Assembly (NCBI GenBank): GCA_036524675.1
Contig: DATDBU010000124.1
Location: forward strand, 1 to 64,000
Origin: DATDAW01 sp036524675
GTDB lineage: Bacteria; Verrucomicrobiota; Verrucomicrobiia; Chthoniobacterales; DASVRZ01
Direction: 5' to 3'
DNA length: 64,000 nucleotides
The position numbers and the translations under genes are program-made. The notes below the pieces were generated by a model. That model did no database searches. It worked only from the letters and a program-made list of their open reading frames with translations, and was not told where the DNA came from. Shown piece by piece: positions 34,640-42,853 of the stretch (within the stretch, counting starts at the first letter, position 1; every line of letters begins with the position of its first letter).

Positions 34640-34742
34640 CACCCGGCTTTTTCCAGACCTACAAACTTGACCCAGCGCAGTTGCAGCTAAACCCGCGTCG
34701 GCGGCTCCGATTGCAATTGCGACTAAGATTAAAAACTGCCAC

Positions 34743-35234
34743 ATGGACGAAATCCTCAAAGGTCTCCAGCAACCGGAATACCTTCACGCTATCCTCAACC
34801 ACCTGCCGGTTGTTGGTCTTCTCGCTGGCCTCGCCGTCTTGCTCTTCGCTCTTTTTCAGCGCACCCGGGCCACCGCCATTGCGGCTTACGCCGTTATCCT
34901 TGCAACCGCTCTTTCCGTTTATCCGGTCTCAGAGTTCGGTGAAAAAGCCGAAGATGGCATCCAAAGCGTACTCGATAAGGACGGCAGCGTCTGGTTGCAC
35001 GAACACGAGGAGCGCGCCGAAAAGGCCGCCTTCCTTTTTTATCTCACAGCCATATTTGCCCTGGCCGGCATGATTCTCCCAATAAAATTTCCCAGAACTA
35101 TTGCCTCCCTGGCTGTCGCCACCCTCCTGTGTGGCCTTATCGCAGTTTCCGCCGGCGTCTGGATAGCGTCGGCCGGCGGGAAAATCCGTCACAAAGAATT
35201 TCGTTATTCTCCGCTGCCACAGCCAGGCAACTAA
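34743..35234 (+). CDS. Four-helix membrane protein, DUF2231-like
   Basis: A 163-residue protein with four predicted membrane helices (NHLPVVGLLAGLAVLLFALF, ATAIAAYAVILATALSVYPV, AAFLFYLTAIFALAGMILPI and IASLAVATLLCGLIAVSAGV). The N-terminus LHAILNHLPVVG with a His-rich start resembles DUF2231-type proteins, which have a conserved N-terminal His before the first helix and may bind heme or metal. Between helices 2 and 3 is the His-containing loop SVWLHEHEERAEKAA, which could add ligands. No enzyme motif is present. It is preceded by about 100 bases without a gene and followed by a small lipoprotein gene on the same strand. Confidence 0.75.
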   Translation: MDEILKGLQQPEYLHAILNHLPVVGLLAGLAVLLFALFQRTRATAIAAYAVILATALSVYPVSEFGEKAEDGIQSVLDKDGSVWLHEHEERAEKAAFLFYLTAIFALAGMILPIKFPRTIASLAVATLLCGLIAVSAGVWIASAGGKIRHKEFRYSPLPQPGN

Positions 35235-35295
35235 GATTTCCATTTTTGCCATTTTCCGTTGCTTCTCGATCCGTGATCTTTACGATCCGCACCTC

Positions 35296-35613
35296 ATGTG
35301 TGGAATGCTCTCCTTTCGATTTGCGATGGTTGTTACCACAATCGCTATCCTGCCGTTTTTGGCTACTAGCTGTGAGACTGCCGGATCCAGGCCTGCCGAG
35401 AAAAAGACGGCCACCACCGGCTCATCGAAAAAGAAGTATGCCTACGTCCCGACCCTCGGCAGCAATGTCCCCAAGCGCGTCGAAGTTTCCGACGACGGCA
35501 TTTACACGGACGAAAATGGTAATTCCGTCGACAATCCGAACGAGACCAGCAGCTCCCGCCAGCTCGAGCAAATTCAGCGCAGCACGAACAGGCCTGAGCT
35601 TCCTCGAAATTAG
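35296..35613 (+). CDS. Small putative lipoprotein
   Basis: A 105-residue secreted protein. The N-terminus (FAMVVTTIAILPFLATSC) is a lipoprotein signal with lipobox LATSC. The mature part is low-complexity and hydrophilic: ETAGSRPAEKKTATTGSSKK, then a short region VPKRVEVSDDGIYTDENGNS and a tail with Asn, Ser and Arg. Small lipoproteins with this tripartite layout are common in Verrucomicrobia, without known function. The start could be ATG 35296 or the in-frame ATG 35305; both give a signal. No stable domain is recognised. It lies 61 bases after the four-helix membrane protein gene and could share its transcript. Confidence 0.7.
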   Translation: MCGMLSFRFAMVVTTIAILPFLATSCETAGSRPAEKKTATTGSSKKKYAYVPTLGSNVPKRVEVSDDGIYTDENGNSVDNPNETSSSRQLEQIQRSTNRPELPRN

Positions 35614-35679
35614 TCCCCGCGGCTGTCGGAACAGGTCTGAATACTTGCTGTTTTTCTTCGAAACAGGTGAGGCGCAGCC

Positions 35680-35947
35680 ATGCAAGTCATCGTTCAAAGT
35701 GACGCCGCGGCGACAAGTAGCTAGTGCCCGCCCCGAATGATCCACGACCTCGTTCATCGCTAACCCAATGCCACACAGGTCTCGCGACCGGCAGCACTCC
35801 CTTGTTGCTCTAGCGGGAATCGGTCCATCTCCATCGCGAAAGGAGGTTTGGACTTCAGCCCTGGTCAAAACATTCAATCTCGATGAATACATCGGCCTCC
35901 CGCCGGATCCCCCCGTCTGGATAACACGCCGTTTTTGCCAGGGCTGA
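35680..35947 (+). pseudogene. Remnant of glucosamine-6-phosphate deaminase (nagB)
   Basis: A broken N-terminal piece of a NagB-type gene. In the frame of ATG 35680 the sequence reads MQVIVQSDAAATSS and then hits TAG; this matches the usual NagB opening (MEVIIQPDAExx). In another frame, from about 35831 to 35908, the sequence reads SRKEVWTSALVKTFNLDEYI followed by GLPPD, which matches the NagB motif FNLDEYxGLPPDHPxSY. The reading frame shifts between the two parts and the rest of the gene is absent: after GLPPD the similarity stops and TGA comes at 35945. So this is a truncated, frameshifted relic covering about the first quarter of the gene. It sits directly upstream of treY. Confidence 0.8.
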
Positions 35948-36039
35948 CGCCAGTCTGCACCACGTCATCACGATCAGGAGATTCCCTGATCTTGCTTTTT
36001 ACATCCAGATCGCCCACTTCAACCGAATAGATCACGTGC

Positions 36040-38799
36040 ATGATTCCCACGGCAACTTATCGGCTGCAATTTCACCAGAATTTCACCTTCCGCGACGCCC
36101 TTGCCTTGGTCCCGTATCTTGCGGACCTCGGCATCAGCAGCCTTTACGCGTCGCCGTTTTTTAAATCTGCCCCTGGCAGCACCCACGGATACGACGTCTG
36201 CGACCACAACGCATTTGATTCCGAAATCGGTTCCGAGCAGGATTTCGAGGCGCTTTCGGCAGCCCTGACGCAGCATGGGATGCACATGGTCGTGGATTTC
36301 GTGCCGAACCACATGGGTATTACCGGCATGGAAAACCGTTGGTGGGCTGATGTCCTCGAAAACGGCGCCAATTCCATATATGCCCGCTATTTCGACATCG
36401 ACTGGCATCCGCTGAAGCATGAGCTCCACAACAAAGTCCTTCTCCCCATCCTGGGAGATCAATACGGGCGGATCCTGGAAAAAGGCGAGCTTCATGTGGA
36501 GTGGAACGCCGGCGCTTTCACTCTGAATTATTACCAAAATCGCCTTCCTTTAACTCCGTCGTCGACGCTACCGATTCTCGAAAATGCCGTCGCCAAAACG
36601 GACATGCCTGTCAATGAAAAGAGAAGTCTTCTTGACGGACTGGACCGTGGCTACAGAATGACTGGAGCAATGCCCGCTGAAGAGCGCCAGGCGCTGAAGG
36701 ACTTGCTGGTTAGCTTAACATCTTCTGGATCACAACTGGCTCAGGCTATCGATACGGAATTAAGGACTCTCAACGCAGATTTTGACCGCCTTGACGCATT
36801 GATAGGCCCCCAACACTATCGGCTGAGTTTCTGGAAAGTTGCTTCGGAAGAAATCAATTACCGTCGCTTCTTCGACATCAATGACCTCGCAGCCCTGCGA
36901 ATGGAACTCCCCGAGGTTTTCAACGACACGCATCGTCTCCTTTTCGATCTTGCCGCGCGCGGCGTGGTCACTGGAGTCCGGATCGATCATATCGACGGCC
37001 TCGCAGATCCGCGTTCCTATCTCACGCAACTACAAAGCGAACTCGCAAAGTTGCTGGGAAAAACCGATGGCGACAAGGCGATCTATCTTTTGGTCGAAAA
37101 AATCCTGGGCCACACCGAACAACTGCGTCCCGACTGGCCCGTGCATGGCACGACCGGATACGAATTTGCGGCACGAACTACCGCACTCCTTGTGGATCCG
37201 TCAGCTGAAAAACGACTGACAGAAGGTTATCACGACATCATCGGTGACGAATGGAACTACCGGGAGATGGTTTACCGGAACAAAAAGCTGGTGATGCAAG
37301 TTTCGCTCTCCAGTGAAGTAAATAATCTCGGCTACATCCTCAATAGAATCTCGGAGAGCAACCGTTGGTATCGCGATTTCACCGTCAACGCGCTAACTAT
37401 AGCCCTTCGCGAAGTGATCGCCTGCTTTCCTGTTTACCGCACGTACCTTATCCCGGACACCCCGCCGGATGACCTTGACCGGAGAATTATCCTGCGTGCC
37501 ATCGCTTTCGCACGCCGGCGCAATCCAGCTCTTGAGAGGACGGTTTTCGAATTCATTCGTGACGTTCTTCTGCCACCAGATCCCAATCTCCATCCCGTGG
37601 ATCCGGAATTGCGAAAACAATTCATTCTGAAACTCCAGCAATGCACCGGCCCTATCATGGCAAAGGGAGTCGAGGATACGACCTTCTATGTTTACAACCG
37701 TTTCATCGCCCTCAACGAAGTCGGCGGCGAACCGGACGTCTTCGGCATGAGCATCGAGAAGTTTCATGAAGCCAACATCCGGCGGCTCGCTGAATTTCCG
37801 CACAGCATGCTCACGACATCGACCCACGATACCAAGCGCAGCGAAGACGTGCGTGCGCGGCTGGCCGTTCTCTCAGAAATTCCATACAAATGGCTCGCTG
37901 CCGTGCGCAAATGGCGCAAGTTGAACCGCAAGCTGCGCCGCGAGATAGACGGAGAAATGGCTCCCGATCCTAACGAAGAGTATTTGATCTATCAAACACT
38001 CGCAGGGTCGTGGCCCTCGCATCCAATGGACGATGAGGAACATGCCACTTACATTTCGCGTATCCAGGAATACATGCTAAAGGCGTTGCACGAAGCCAAA
38101 ACGCACTCAAGCTGGATCGAACCTCACGAGCAATGGGACCAGGCCGTTTTGGAATTCGTTAAACAATTGCTAGTACGCGAACCGCAAAACCAGTTCCTTC
38201 CGCAATTTCAGGCTTTTGTGGAAACCACGCTTTTCCCTGGAGCGGTCAACGCTCTGGCACAACTCACCCTGAAACTAACCGTTCCGGGCATGCCAGACAT
38301 TTACCAGGGAACAGAGCTCTGGGACTGGAGCCTGGTCGACCCGGACAATCGCCGGCCCGTCGATTACCCTCTGCGAACCGAACTCCTAAGGACGCTGGAC
38401 AATGTGTCCATCCCGGACCTTCTTGCCCACTGGCGCGACGGCAGGATTAAACTGCATGTCACCAAGACACTTCTGCATTTACGGAAAAATCACACGCAAC
38501 TCTTCCAGGAAGGGAATTATGAAGCTTTGAAAGCCAAAGGCCTCCATAGTCAGAACCTGATTGCTTTCCAGCGCGAATACGAAGGGATAACGCTCCTGGT
38601 CGTTGTTCCGCGCCTTGCGATAAAGGCAGGGTTCAATCCACCGGCTGAAAGATGGGGCGATACAGCTGTCAGTGGCCTGGATAAAAACACGCGTTGGCGA
38701 AACGTCTTCACGCAGAACACTCTAGGGGGCTCGGAAACCATCCGCGCAAGAGCCTTGTTTGATGGCTTCCCGATCGCCGTTCTTATTTCCGAAACCTAG
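36040..38799 (+). CDS. treY: Malto-oligosyltrehalose synthase
   Basis: A 919-residue GH13 enzyme that isomerises the reducing-end glucose of malto-oligosaccharides to a trehalose linkage; together with TreZ it yields trehalose. It begins IPTATYRLQFHQNFTFRDAL and shows GH13 conserved regions: MVVDFVPNHMG, GVRIDHIDGLADPRSYL with the nucleophile Asp, IYLLVEKILGHTEQLRPDWP with the acid Glu, and MLTTSTHDTKRSEDVRARLA. The VHGTTGYEFAARTTALLVD block is specific to TreY. Length is normal for the family. TreZ and TreX genes are not within this window; the flank is the nagB remnant upstream and a rhomboid-like gene, converging, downstream. Trehalose from glycogen likely serves in osmotic or desiccation stress. 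Confidence 0.97.
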   Translation: MIPTATYRLQFHQNFTFRDALALVPYLADLGISSLYASPFFKSAPGSTHGYDVCDHNAFDSEIGSEQDFEALSAALTQHGMHMVVDFVPNHMGITGMENRWWADVLENGANSIYARYFDIDWHPLKHELHNKVLLPILGDQYGRILEKGELHVEWNAGAFTLNYYQNRLPLTPSSTLPILENAVAKTDMPVNEKRSLLDGLDRGYRMTGAMPAEERQALKDLLVSLTSSGSQLAQAIDTELRTLNADFDRLDALIGPQHYRLSFWKVASEEINYRRFFDINDLAALRMELPEVFNDTHRLLFDLAARGVVTGVRIDHIDGLADPRSYLTQLQSELAKLLGKTDGDKAIYLLVEKILGHTEQLRPDWPVHGTTGYEFAARTTALLVDPSAEKRLTEGYHDIIGDEWNYREMVYRNKKLVMQVSLSSEVNNLGYILNRISESNRWYRDFTVNALTIALREVIACFPVYRTYLIPDTPPDDLDRRIILRAIAFARRRNPALERTVFEFIRDVLLPPDPNLHPVDPELRKQFILKLQQCTGPIMAKGVEDTTFYVYNRFIALNEVGGEPDVFGMSIEKFHEANIRRLAEFPHSMLTTSTHDTKRSEDVRARLAVLSEIPYKWLAAVRKWRKLNRKLRREIDGEMAPDPNEEYLIYQTLAGSWPSHPMDDEEHATYISRIQEYMLKALHEAKTHSSWIEPHEQWDQAVLEFVKQLLVREPQNQFLPQFQAFVETTLFPGAVNALAQLTLKLTVPGMPDIYQGTELWDWSLVDPDNRRPVDYPLRTELLRTLDNVSIPDLLAHWRDGRIKLHVTKTLLHLRKNHTQLFQEGNYEALKAKGLHSQNLIAFQREYEGITLLVVVPRLAIKAGFNPPAERWGDTAVSGLDKNTRWRNVFTQNTLGGSETIRARALFDGFPIAVLISET

Positions 38800-38868
38800 C
38801 TATCAGCCTGAATCAATAACCCAGACTCGACGTCCCTGCGGCGGCCTATCCCCCGCGGCTCCGATTCA

Positions 38869-39705
38869 CTAATGCTTAACCTCCGCATCGATTTTTTCGC
38901 GCCCCTGTTCGAGAATACGACGCTCTTCCCGCGTTAAGCTGCGAATACCAGTGCGCGATATTTTTTCCAGGATTGGATCGATCTCCTGCGCGATAAACTG
39001 TTCCCGGGACATGCGAGCACGCCGATGGCGCCGGACGCGACGCTCAATAAAATGACGCTCAACAGCTGTCGGGATACCGAAACCAAGCATTCGCGCGTAT
39101 ATCCAGCCAGACGCCATCGCGACCGGAAAAACGACCGGCGAATCTCCCGGAAGCCACCCCAGTGCCGACACGCTTACGCCGGATGCGAGCGCTATCCAGG
39201 AAAGGGAACGAACGGTGACTCCGCCGGCAATTGGGATAAACAAAAACCGATAGACTTTAAGTCCCGGCAGAACCGTTGCATATGTCGCGAGGATGCCTGC
39301 GACGGCGGGTATCACACCCATTTGGTGGGACGATGTCCCCATAAGAAGCAGCGCCGATGCACTCCCTAACACTCCGGTCGAAAGGAAAACGCCGATTAAT
39401 TGCTTGGCCCCAATGATTGGCTCGAGCTCGCCCCCACAGATGTAAAGCCCGGTTACCGCAACGGCTAGCTGCAATACTGAGTAATCAACAAATAAGCACG
39501 TAATAAACTGCCAGACGCGCCCGGAACCAATGCCATGCGTGGAGAGCGCAAGGCTGTCGAGGCTCGCCCCGGGTTCAAACCGATCCAGGATCAATTCCGA
39601 GCAAAAACACGAAACGGCGAATGCAATGACAATCCAGGTAGCGGGAGCATCGGGATTAGGCCACCCGCGAAAGCGCCGAGGAAGAGGATTCCACTGTAAA
39701 CGCAT
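38869..39705 (-). CDS. Rhomboid-fold protein without protease residues
   Basis: A 278-residue membrane protein of rhomboid type with a charged C-terminal cytosolic tail. Helices 1-6 occupy residues 22-220, with WQFITCLFVDYSVLQLAVAV and GGELEPIIGAKQLIGVFLST as in bacterial rhomboids. The active-site helix normally reads GASGAVFGILGAYLVLFP; here the aligned segment at residues 130-147 is GVIPAVAGILATYATVLP, so the catalytic Ser is Ile132 and the following Gly is Pro. In the sixth helix the His (AHLGG) is replaced (FPVAMASGW). It is therefore a pseudoprotease, like the iRhom/derlin group. The tail is strongly basic and acidic (RRVRRHRRARMSREQ). ATG 39705 is chosen over GTG 39714. Confidence 0.8.
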   Translation of the reverse strand: MRLQWNPLPRRFRGWPNPDAPATWIVIAFAVSCFCSELILDRFEPGASLDSLALSTHGIGSGRVWQFITCLFVDYSVLQLAVAVTGLYICGGELEPIIGAKQLIGVFLSTGVLGSASALLLMGTSSHQMGVIPAVAGILATYATVLPGLKVYRFLFIPIAGGVTVRSLSWIALASGVSVSALGWLPGDSPVVFPVAMASGWIYARMLGFGIPTAVERHFIERRVRRHRRARMSREQFIAQEIDPILEKISRTGIRSLTREERRILEQGREKIDAEVKH

Positions 39706-39989
39706 CGTCACCACGCAAAATAGCGAAGAATTGCAGGGTTGTCGATGGTGCTGCGACGCCTATTCTGAGGTTTTCGCAGACTCTACACGCCAAGGCTGAC
39801 CGCACGGATCGATGAGAACCGATGACGTTCACAAGGTCCACTCGGTCTGGTTGTTACAAGGATAATTCATCTAACTAAATCCGACTGCCTGCCGGACCCT
39901 TCCGCTATGCCTGTGAAATCACTCTGCGGGGTGCACCATTCCCCTACTATCCCCTTCAACGCCGCATCCTATCTCCGCGGCGATAAGAA
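39706..39989. other. 284-base intergenic stretch
   Basis: This lies between the rhomboid-like gene (start 39705) and the end of the ArsR gene. No gene, repeat or terminator hairpin with a T run was recognised in it. It may carry the promoter for the rhomboid-like gene. Confidence 0.4.
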
Positions 39990-40340
39990 TCAGCCTCGCA
40001 CCGGGGAAGTTCCTTCAGTCTCCGCTTCGTATGCGTACAGAATGGATTTGATCAATCCTGGAAAACGGGTTTCAAGCTCTTCCGTGCGGGGCCGGCTCGC
40101 GAGCTCCACACCGCGGCGCTCGCTCCAGATGAGGCCGCTTTCGCGCAGGATTTGGTAATGCTGCGAGCAAGTGGATTTTGGCATTTTCAACTTGGCGCGC
40201 GACATGGCGTCAGTGCAGTTCAAACAATCGGTTTCCTGCACGAGTTCATTGAAGAGTGCGGCGCGCACGGGATCGGACAGGGCATGAAGAATGCCTGCGA
40301 CGGTAACAGATTCGATGGAGGGGTGATGTAACGGTCTGAT
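39990..40340 (-). CDS. ArsR-family transcriptional regulator, start codon apparently ATC
   Basis: A small winged-helix repressor, about 116 residues. The helix-turn-helix reads LKMPKSTCSQHYQILRESGL followed by IWSERRGVELASRPRTEELE. The homologous N-terminus (RPLHHPSIESVTVAGILHAL, then SDPVRAALFNEL) is encoded upstream of the only standard start (GTG 40268), which would delete the first helix. The residue matching the usual initiator Met is Ile at 40338-40340, codon ATC. No ATG, GTG or TTG lies between it and the stop TGA at 40171-equivalent frame position upstream (about 40373-40371). So either ATC initiates or the gene is damaged at its start. Cys residues (ETDCLNC, STCSQ) could be sensor thiols. 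It is divergent from the MFS/NemA-like pair. Confidence 0.75.
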   Translation of the reverse strand: MRPLHHPSIESVTVAGILHALSDPVRAALFNELVQETDCLNCTDAMSRAKLKMPKSTCSQHYQILRESGLIWSERRGVELASRPRTEELETRFPGLIKSILYAYEAETEGTSPVRG

Positions 40341-40402
40341 GCGGAGAAAATAGTCAAAGCCGCTTGCAATTCAAGAGTTCCATTGTTCAATAGTTTCGAA
40401 CC

Positions 40403-41662
40403 ATGCAAGGACCGATCTCCGAATCAGCTCCCGCGGCGCTTTCTGACCCGGCCGAGAATAACAAACAGACATCACTCGCCATTTTGGCGCTCGCGATTGC
40501 GGCATTCGCAATCGGAACAACCGAGTTCGTAATCATGGGTCTCCTGCCGCAAGTGGCGACCAATCTCGGTGTGTCCATTCCATCCGCCGGCTGGCTGGTG
40601 AGTGGCTATGCCCTGGGAGTGGCCGTCGGGGCGCCGATCATGGCAATGGCAACAGCACGATTGCCTCGGAAAACGGCACTGGTTGTCCTGATGGTGATTT
40701 TTGTCATCGGCAATCTGCTATGCGCGCTGGCGGCCAATTACAGCATGCTAATGACGGCGCGAGTCGTCACGGCGCTCTGTCACGGTGCGTTTTTCGGAAT
40801 CAGCACCGTTGTTGGCGCGAGCCTTGCGCCTCCAGGACGCAAAGCGGCCGTGGTTGCCCTCATTTTCACAGGCTTGACTCTGGCCAACGTTCTCGGCGTG
40901 CCGCTCGGCACAGCGCTCGGACAGGCAGCGGGCTGGCGTTCAACCTTTTGGGCGGTAACGGGCCTCGGTATAATCACGTTTGTTTCGCTGATTACGCTGC
41001 TTCCCTCGGATAAGAACGATGAAACCAGCAGCATCCGGCGCGAATTGTCAGCCCTGCGTGAAGGACGGATCTGGCTGGGCTTGGCGATGACCGTTCTGTT
41101 CTCGGCATCGATGTTTGTCCTTTTCACGTATATCGCGCCAATTCTAGGCGAAGTGACGAAGGTTTCACCCCGTGGAGTCACGTGGGTTTTACTTCTGATC
41201 GGCGTCGGGATGACCATTGGCGGCGTGCTGGGCGGCAAATTGACCGACTGGCGCCCGATGACGGCCCTTATAAGCGGGTTTATCGCGATGGCGATCCTGG
41301 AAGCGCTATTTTCCTGGACGAGCCATAACCTCGTGCCGGCGTCCATAACGCTATTTCTCTGGGCTGTGACGACGTTTTGCGTCGCTAACGGACTCCAAAT
41401 GAACGTGGTATCGCTCGGCAAAGACGCGCCGAATCTGGTGTCAACTATGAACATCGGAGCGTTTAATGCCGGTAACGCATTGGGCGCATGGCTCGGGGGC
41501 ATTGTCATTGATCGAAACTTCGGCTGGACGGCCGTTCCGTTGACCGCCGCAGGAGTGGCTGTTGTGGCGCTGCTGGTGACACTCTACCTGGCATCGTTGC
41601 GGCCCCGCCAACCTGAAACTGCATCCAGCGATCCCTCCAGTGCAGCGTGCGCCACCAATTGA
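40403..41662 (+). CDS. MFS transporter, DHA1 (AraJ/YdhP-like)
   Basis: A 419-residue proton-coupled exporter of the drug:H+ antiporter-1 group. After a polar N-terminus of about 25 residues the first helix reads LAILALAIAAFAIGTTEFVI, continuing MGLLPQVATNLGVSIPSAGW, the typical AraJ/YdhP beginning. The other landmark is the motif-A region in the first half (ATARLPRKTALVVLMVIFVI). The second half repeats the layout with GGKLTDWRPMTALISGFIAM. Twelve membrane helices are expected. It is the first gene of a pair with the old-yellow-enzyme gene 23 bases downstream and is divergent from the ArsR-type regulator. Likely substrates are sugars, or toxic organics and electrophiles, the latter favoured by the context. 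Confidence 0.92.
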   Translation: MQGPISESAPAALSDPAENNKQTSLAILALAIAAFAIGTTEFVIMGLLPQVATNLGVSIPSAGWLVSGYALGVAVGAPIMAMATARLPRKTALVVLMVIFVIGNLLCALAANYSMLMTARVVTALCHGAFFGISTVVGASLAPPGRKAAVVALIFTGLTLANVLGVPLGTALGQAAGWRSTFWAVTGLGIITFVSLITLLPSDKNDETSSIRRELSALREGRIWLGLAMTVLFSASMFVLFTYIAPILGEVTKVSPRGVTWVLLLIGVGMTIGGVLGGKLTDWRPMTALISGFIAMAILEALFSWTSHNLVPASITLFLWAVTTFCVANGLQMNVVSLGKDAPNLVSTMNIGAFNAGNALGAWLGGIVIDRNFGWTAVPLTAAGVAVVALLVTLYLASLRPRQPETASSDPSSAACATN

Positions 41663-41685
41663 TCTAAACAAACACCCACGAAAAA

Positions 41686-42744
41686 ATGCCTACTCTATTC
41701 GATCCCGCAAAAATCGGAGACCTGAAAATTCCAAATCGAATCATCATGGCGCCGCTTACTCGCTGCCGTGCGAGCGCCGGACGCGTTCCAAACGCTTTAA
41801 ACGCGGAATATTACGCGCAACGCGCCTCGGCCGGTTTCATTCTATCTGAAGCGACCTCGGTAACACCCATGGGCGTCGGATATCCGGATACACCAGGGAT
41901 ATGGTCTGCGGAGCAGGTCGAAGGCTGGAAGCTAGTGACGAAAGCTGTTCACAATGCTGGCGGCCGGATTTTCCTGCAACTGTGGCATGTCGGACGCGTT
42001 TCTGATCCGATTTACCTGGATGGAAAACTTCCTGTTTCGGCGAGTGCCGTCGCGGCCGTTGGAACAGTAAGCCTTGTCCGCCCGCAAAGACCTTATGTGA
42101 CGCCACGGGCCCTGGAGATCGATGAAATTCCCGGAATTATCGAAGAATATCGCAGGGGCGCGGAGAACGCACTGGCGGCGGGTTTTGATGGTGTGGAAAT
42201 TCACGGCGCAAACGGCTATCTCCCGAGTCAGTTCTTAAGCGACGCCAACAATTTTCGGACGGATTCATACGGCGGCTCCATTGAAAACCGCGCGAGGTTT
42301 CTTCTGGAAGCGACGGATGCCGCGATCTCGGTGTGGGGCGCAAGCCGTGTCGGCGTGCATATCTCGCCGCGTGGTTCGCGATCTGAACCAGGTCCAGATT
42401 CAGACCCGACAGCAACATTTGGCTATGTGGCCGCAGAATTGCGGAACCGCGATATTGCGTTCCTTTTCGCCCGTGAATCGCTTGAAGGCCATCGCTTCAG
42501 CCCGGAAATCAGAAAAGCTTTCGGCGGATTCTACATTGCAAATGAAGAATTTACGAGGGAGAGCGGTGAAAGCGTGCTCGGCGCGGGTGAGGCTGACGCT
42601 GTTGGATACGGCATACCTTTTATCGCCAACCCGGATCTGCCGCGGCGCTTTGCCCAACAGGCTGCATTGAACGAACCGATCGCGGAGCTGTTCTACGCGC
42701 CAGGCGTAAAGGGCTACACCGATTATCCCACACTGGCTGCGTAA
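41686..42744 (+). CDS. Old-yellow-enzyme alkene reductase (NemA type)
   Basis: A 352-residue FMN-dependent reductase of the OYE family that reduces activated C=C bonds and nitro compounds, for example N-ethylmaleimide. It opens FDPAKIGDLKIPNRIIMAPL, with TRCRA following. Substrate-binding residues are in the block GFDGVEIHGANGYLPSQFLS, where His and Asn of HGAN orient the substrate, and DANNFRTDSYGGSIENRARF closes the flavin site. Other blocks are IFLQLWHVGRVSDP and AVGYGIPFIANPDLPRRFAQ. Length is standard. It is the second gene after the MFS gene, which together with the divergent ArsR regulator suggests an electrophile- or xenobiotic-response module, analogous in idea to nemRA in E. coli. 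Confidence 0.95.
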   Translation: MPTLFDPAKIGDLKIPNRIIMAPLTRCRASAGRVPNALNAEYYAQRASAGFILSEATSVTPMGVGYPDTPGIWSAEQVEGWKLVTKAVHNAGGRIFLQLWHVGRVSDPIYLDGKLPVSASAVAAVGTVSLVRPQRPYVTPRALEIDEIPGIIEEYRRGAENALAAGFDGVEIHGANGYLPSQFLSDANNFRTDSYGGSIENRARFLLEATDAAISVWGASRVGVHISPRGSRSEPGPDSDPTATFGYVAAELRNRDIAFLFARESLEGHRFSPEIRKAFGGFYIANEEFTRESGESVLGAGEADAVGYGIPFIANPDLPRRFAQQAALNEPIAELFYAPGVKGYTDYPTLAA

Positions 42745-42853
42745 AAATTCTTACTCGTAATCGTAGTCTCTCTTCTTTCTCCCCATAGTCCGCCTCGGGT
42801 TTCGAGATGATAAAGGGTAAGAGCAGGAAGGATTGCGATCAGGAGTAAGAGTT

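Noticed and set aside
40220..40408. Minus-strand 62-codon frame beginning MHGSKLLNNG near the ArsR start
   Set aside because: It is in a different frame from the ArsR homology and resembles nothing.
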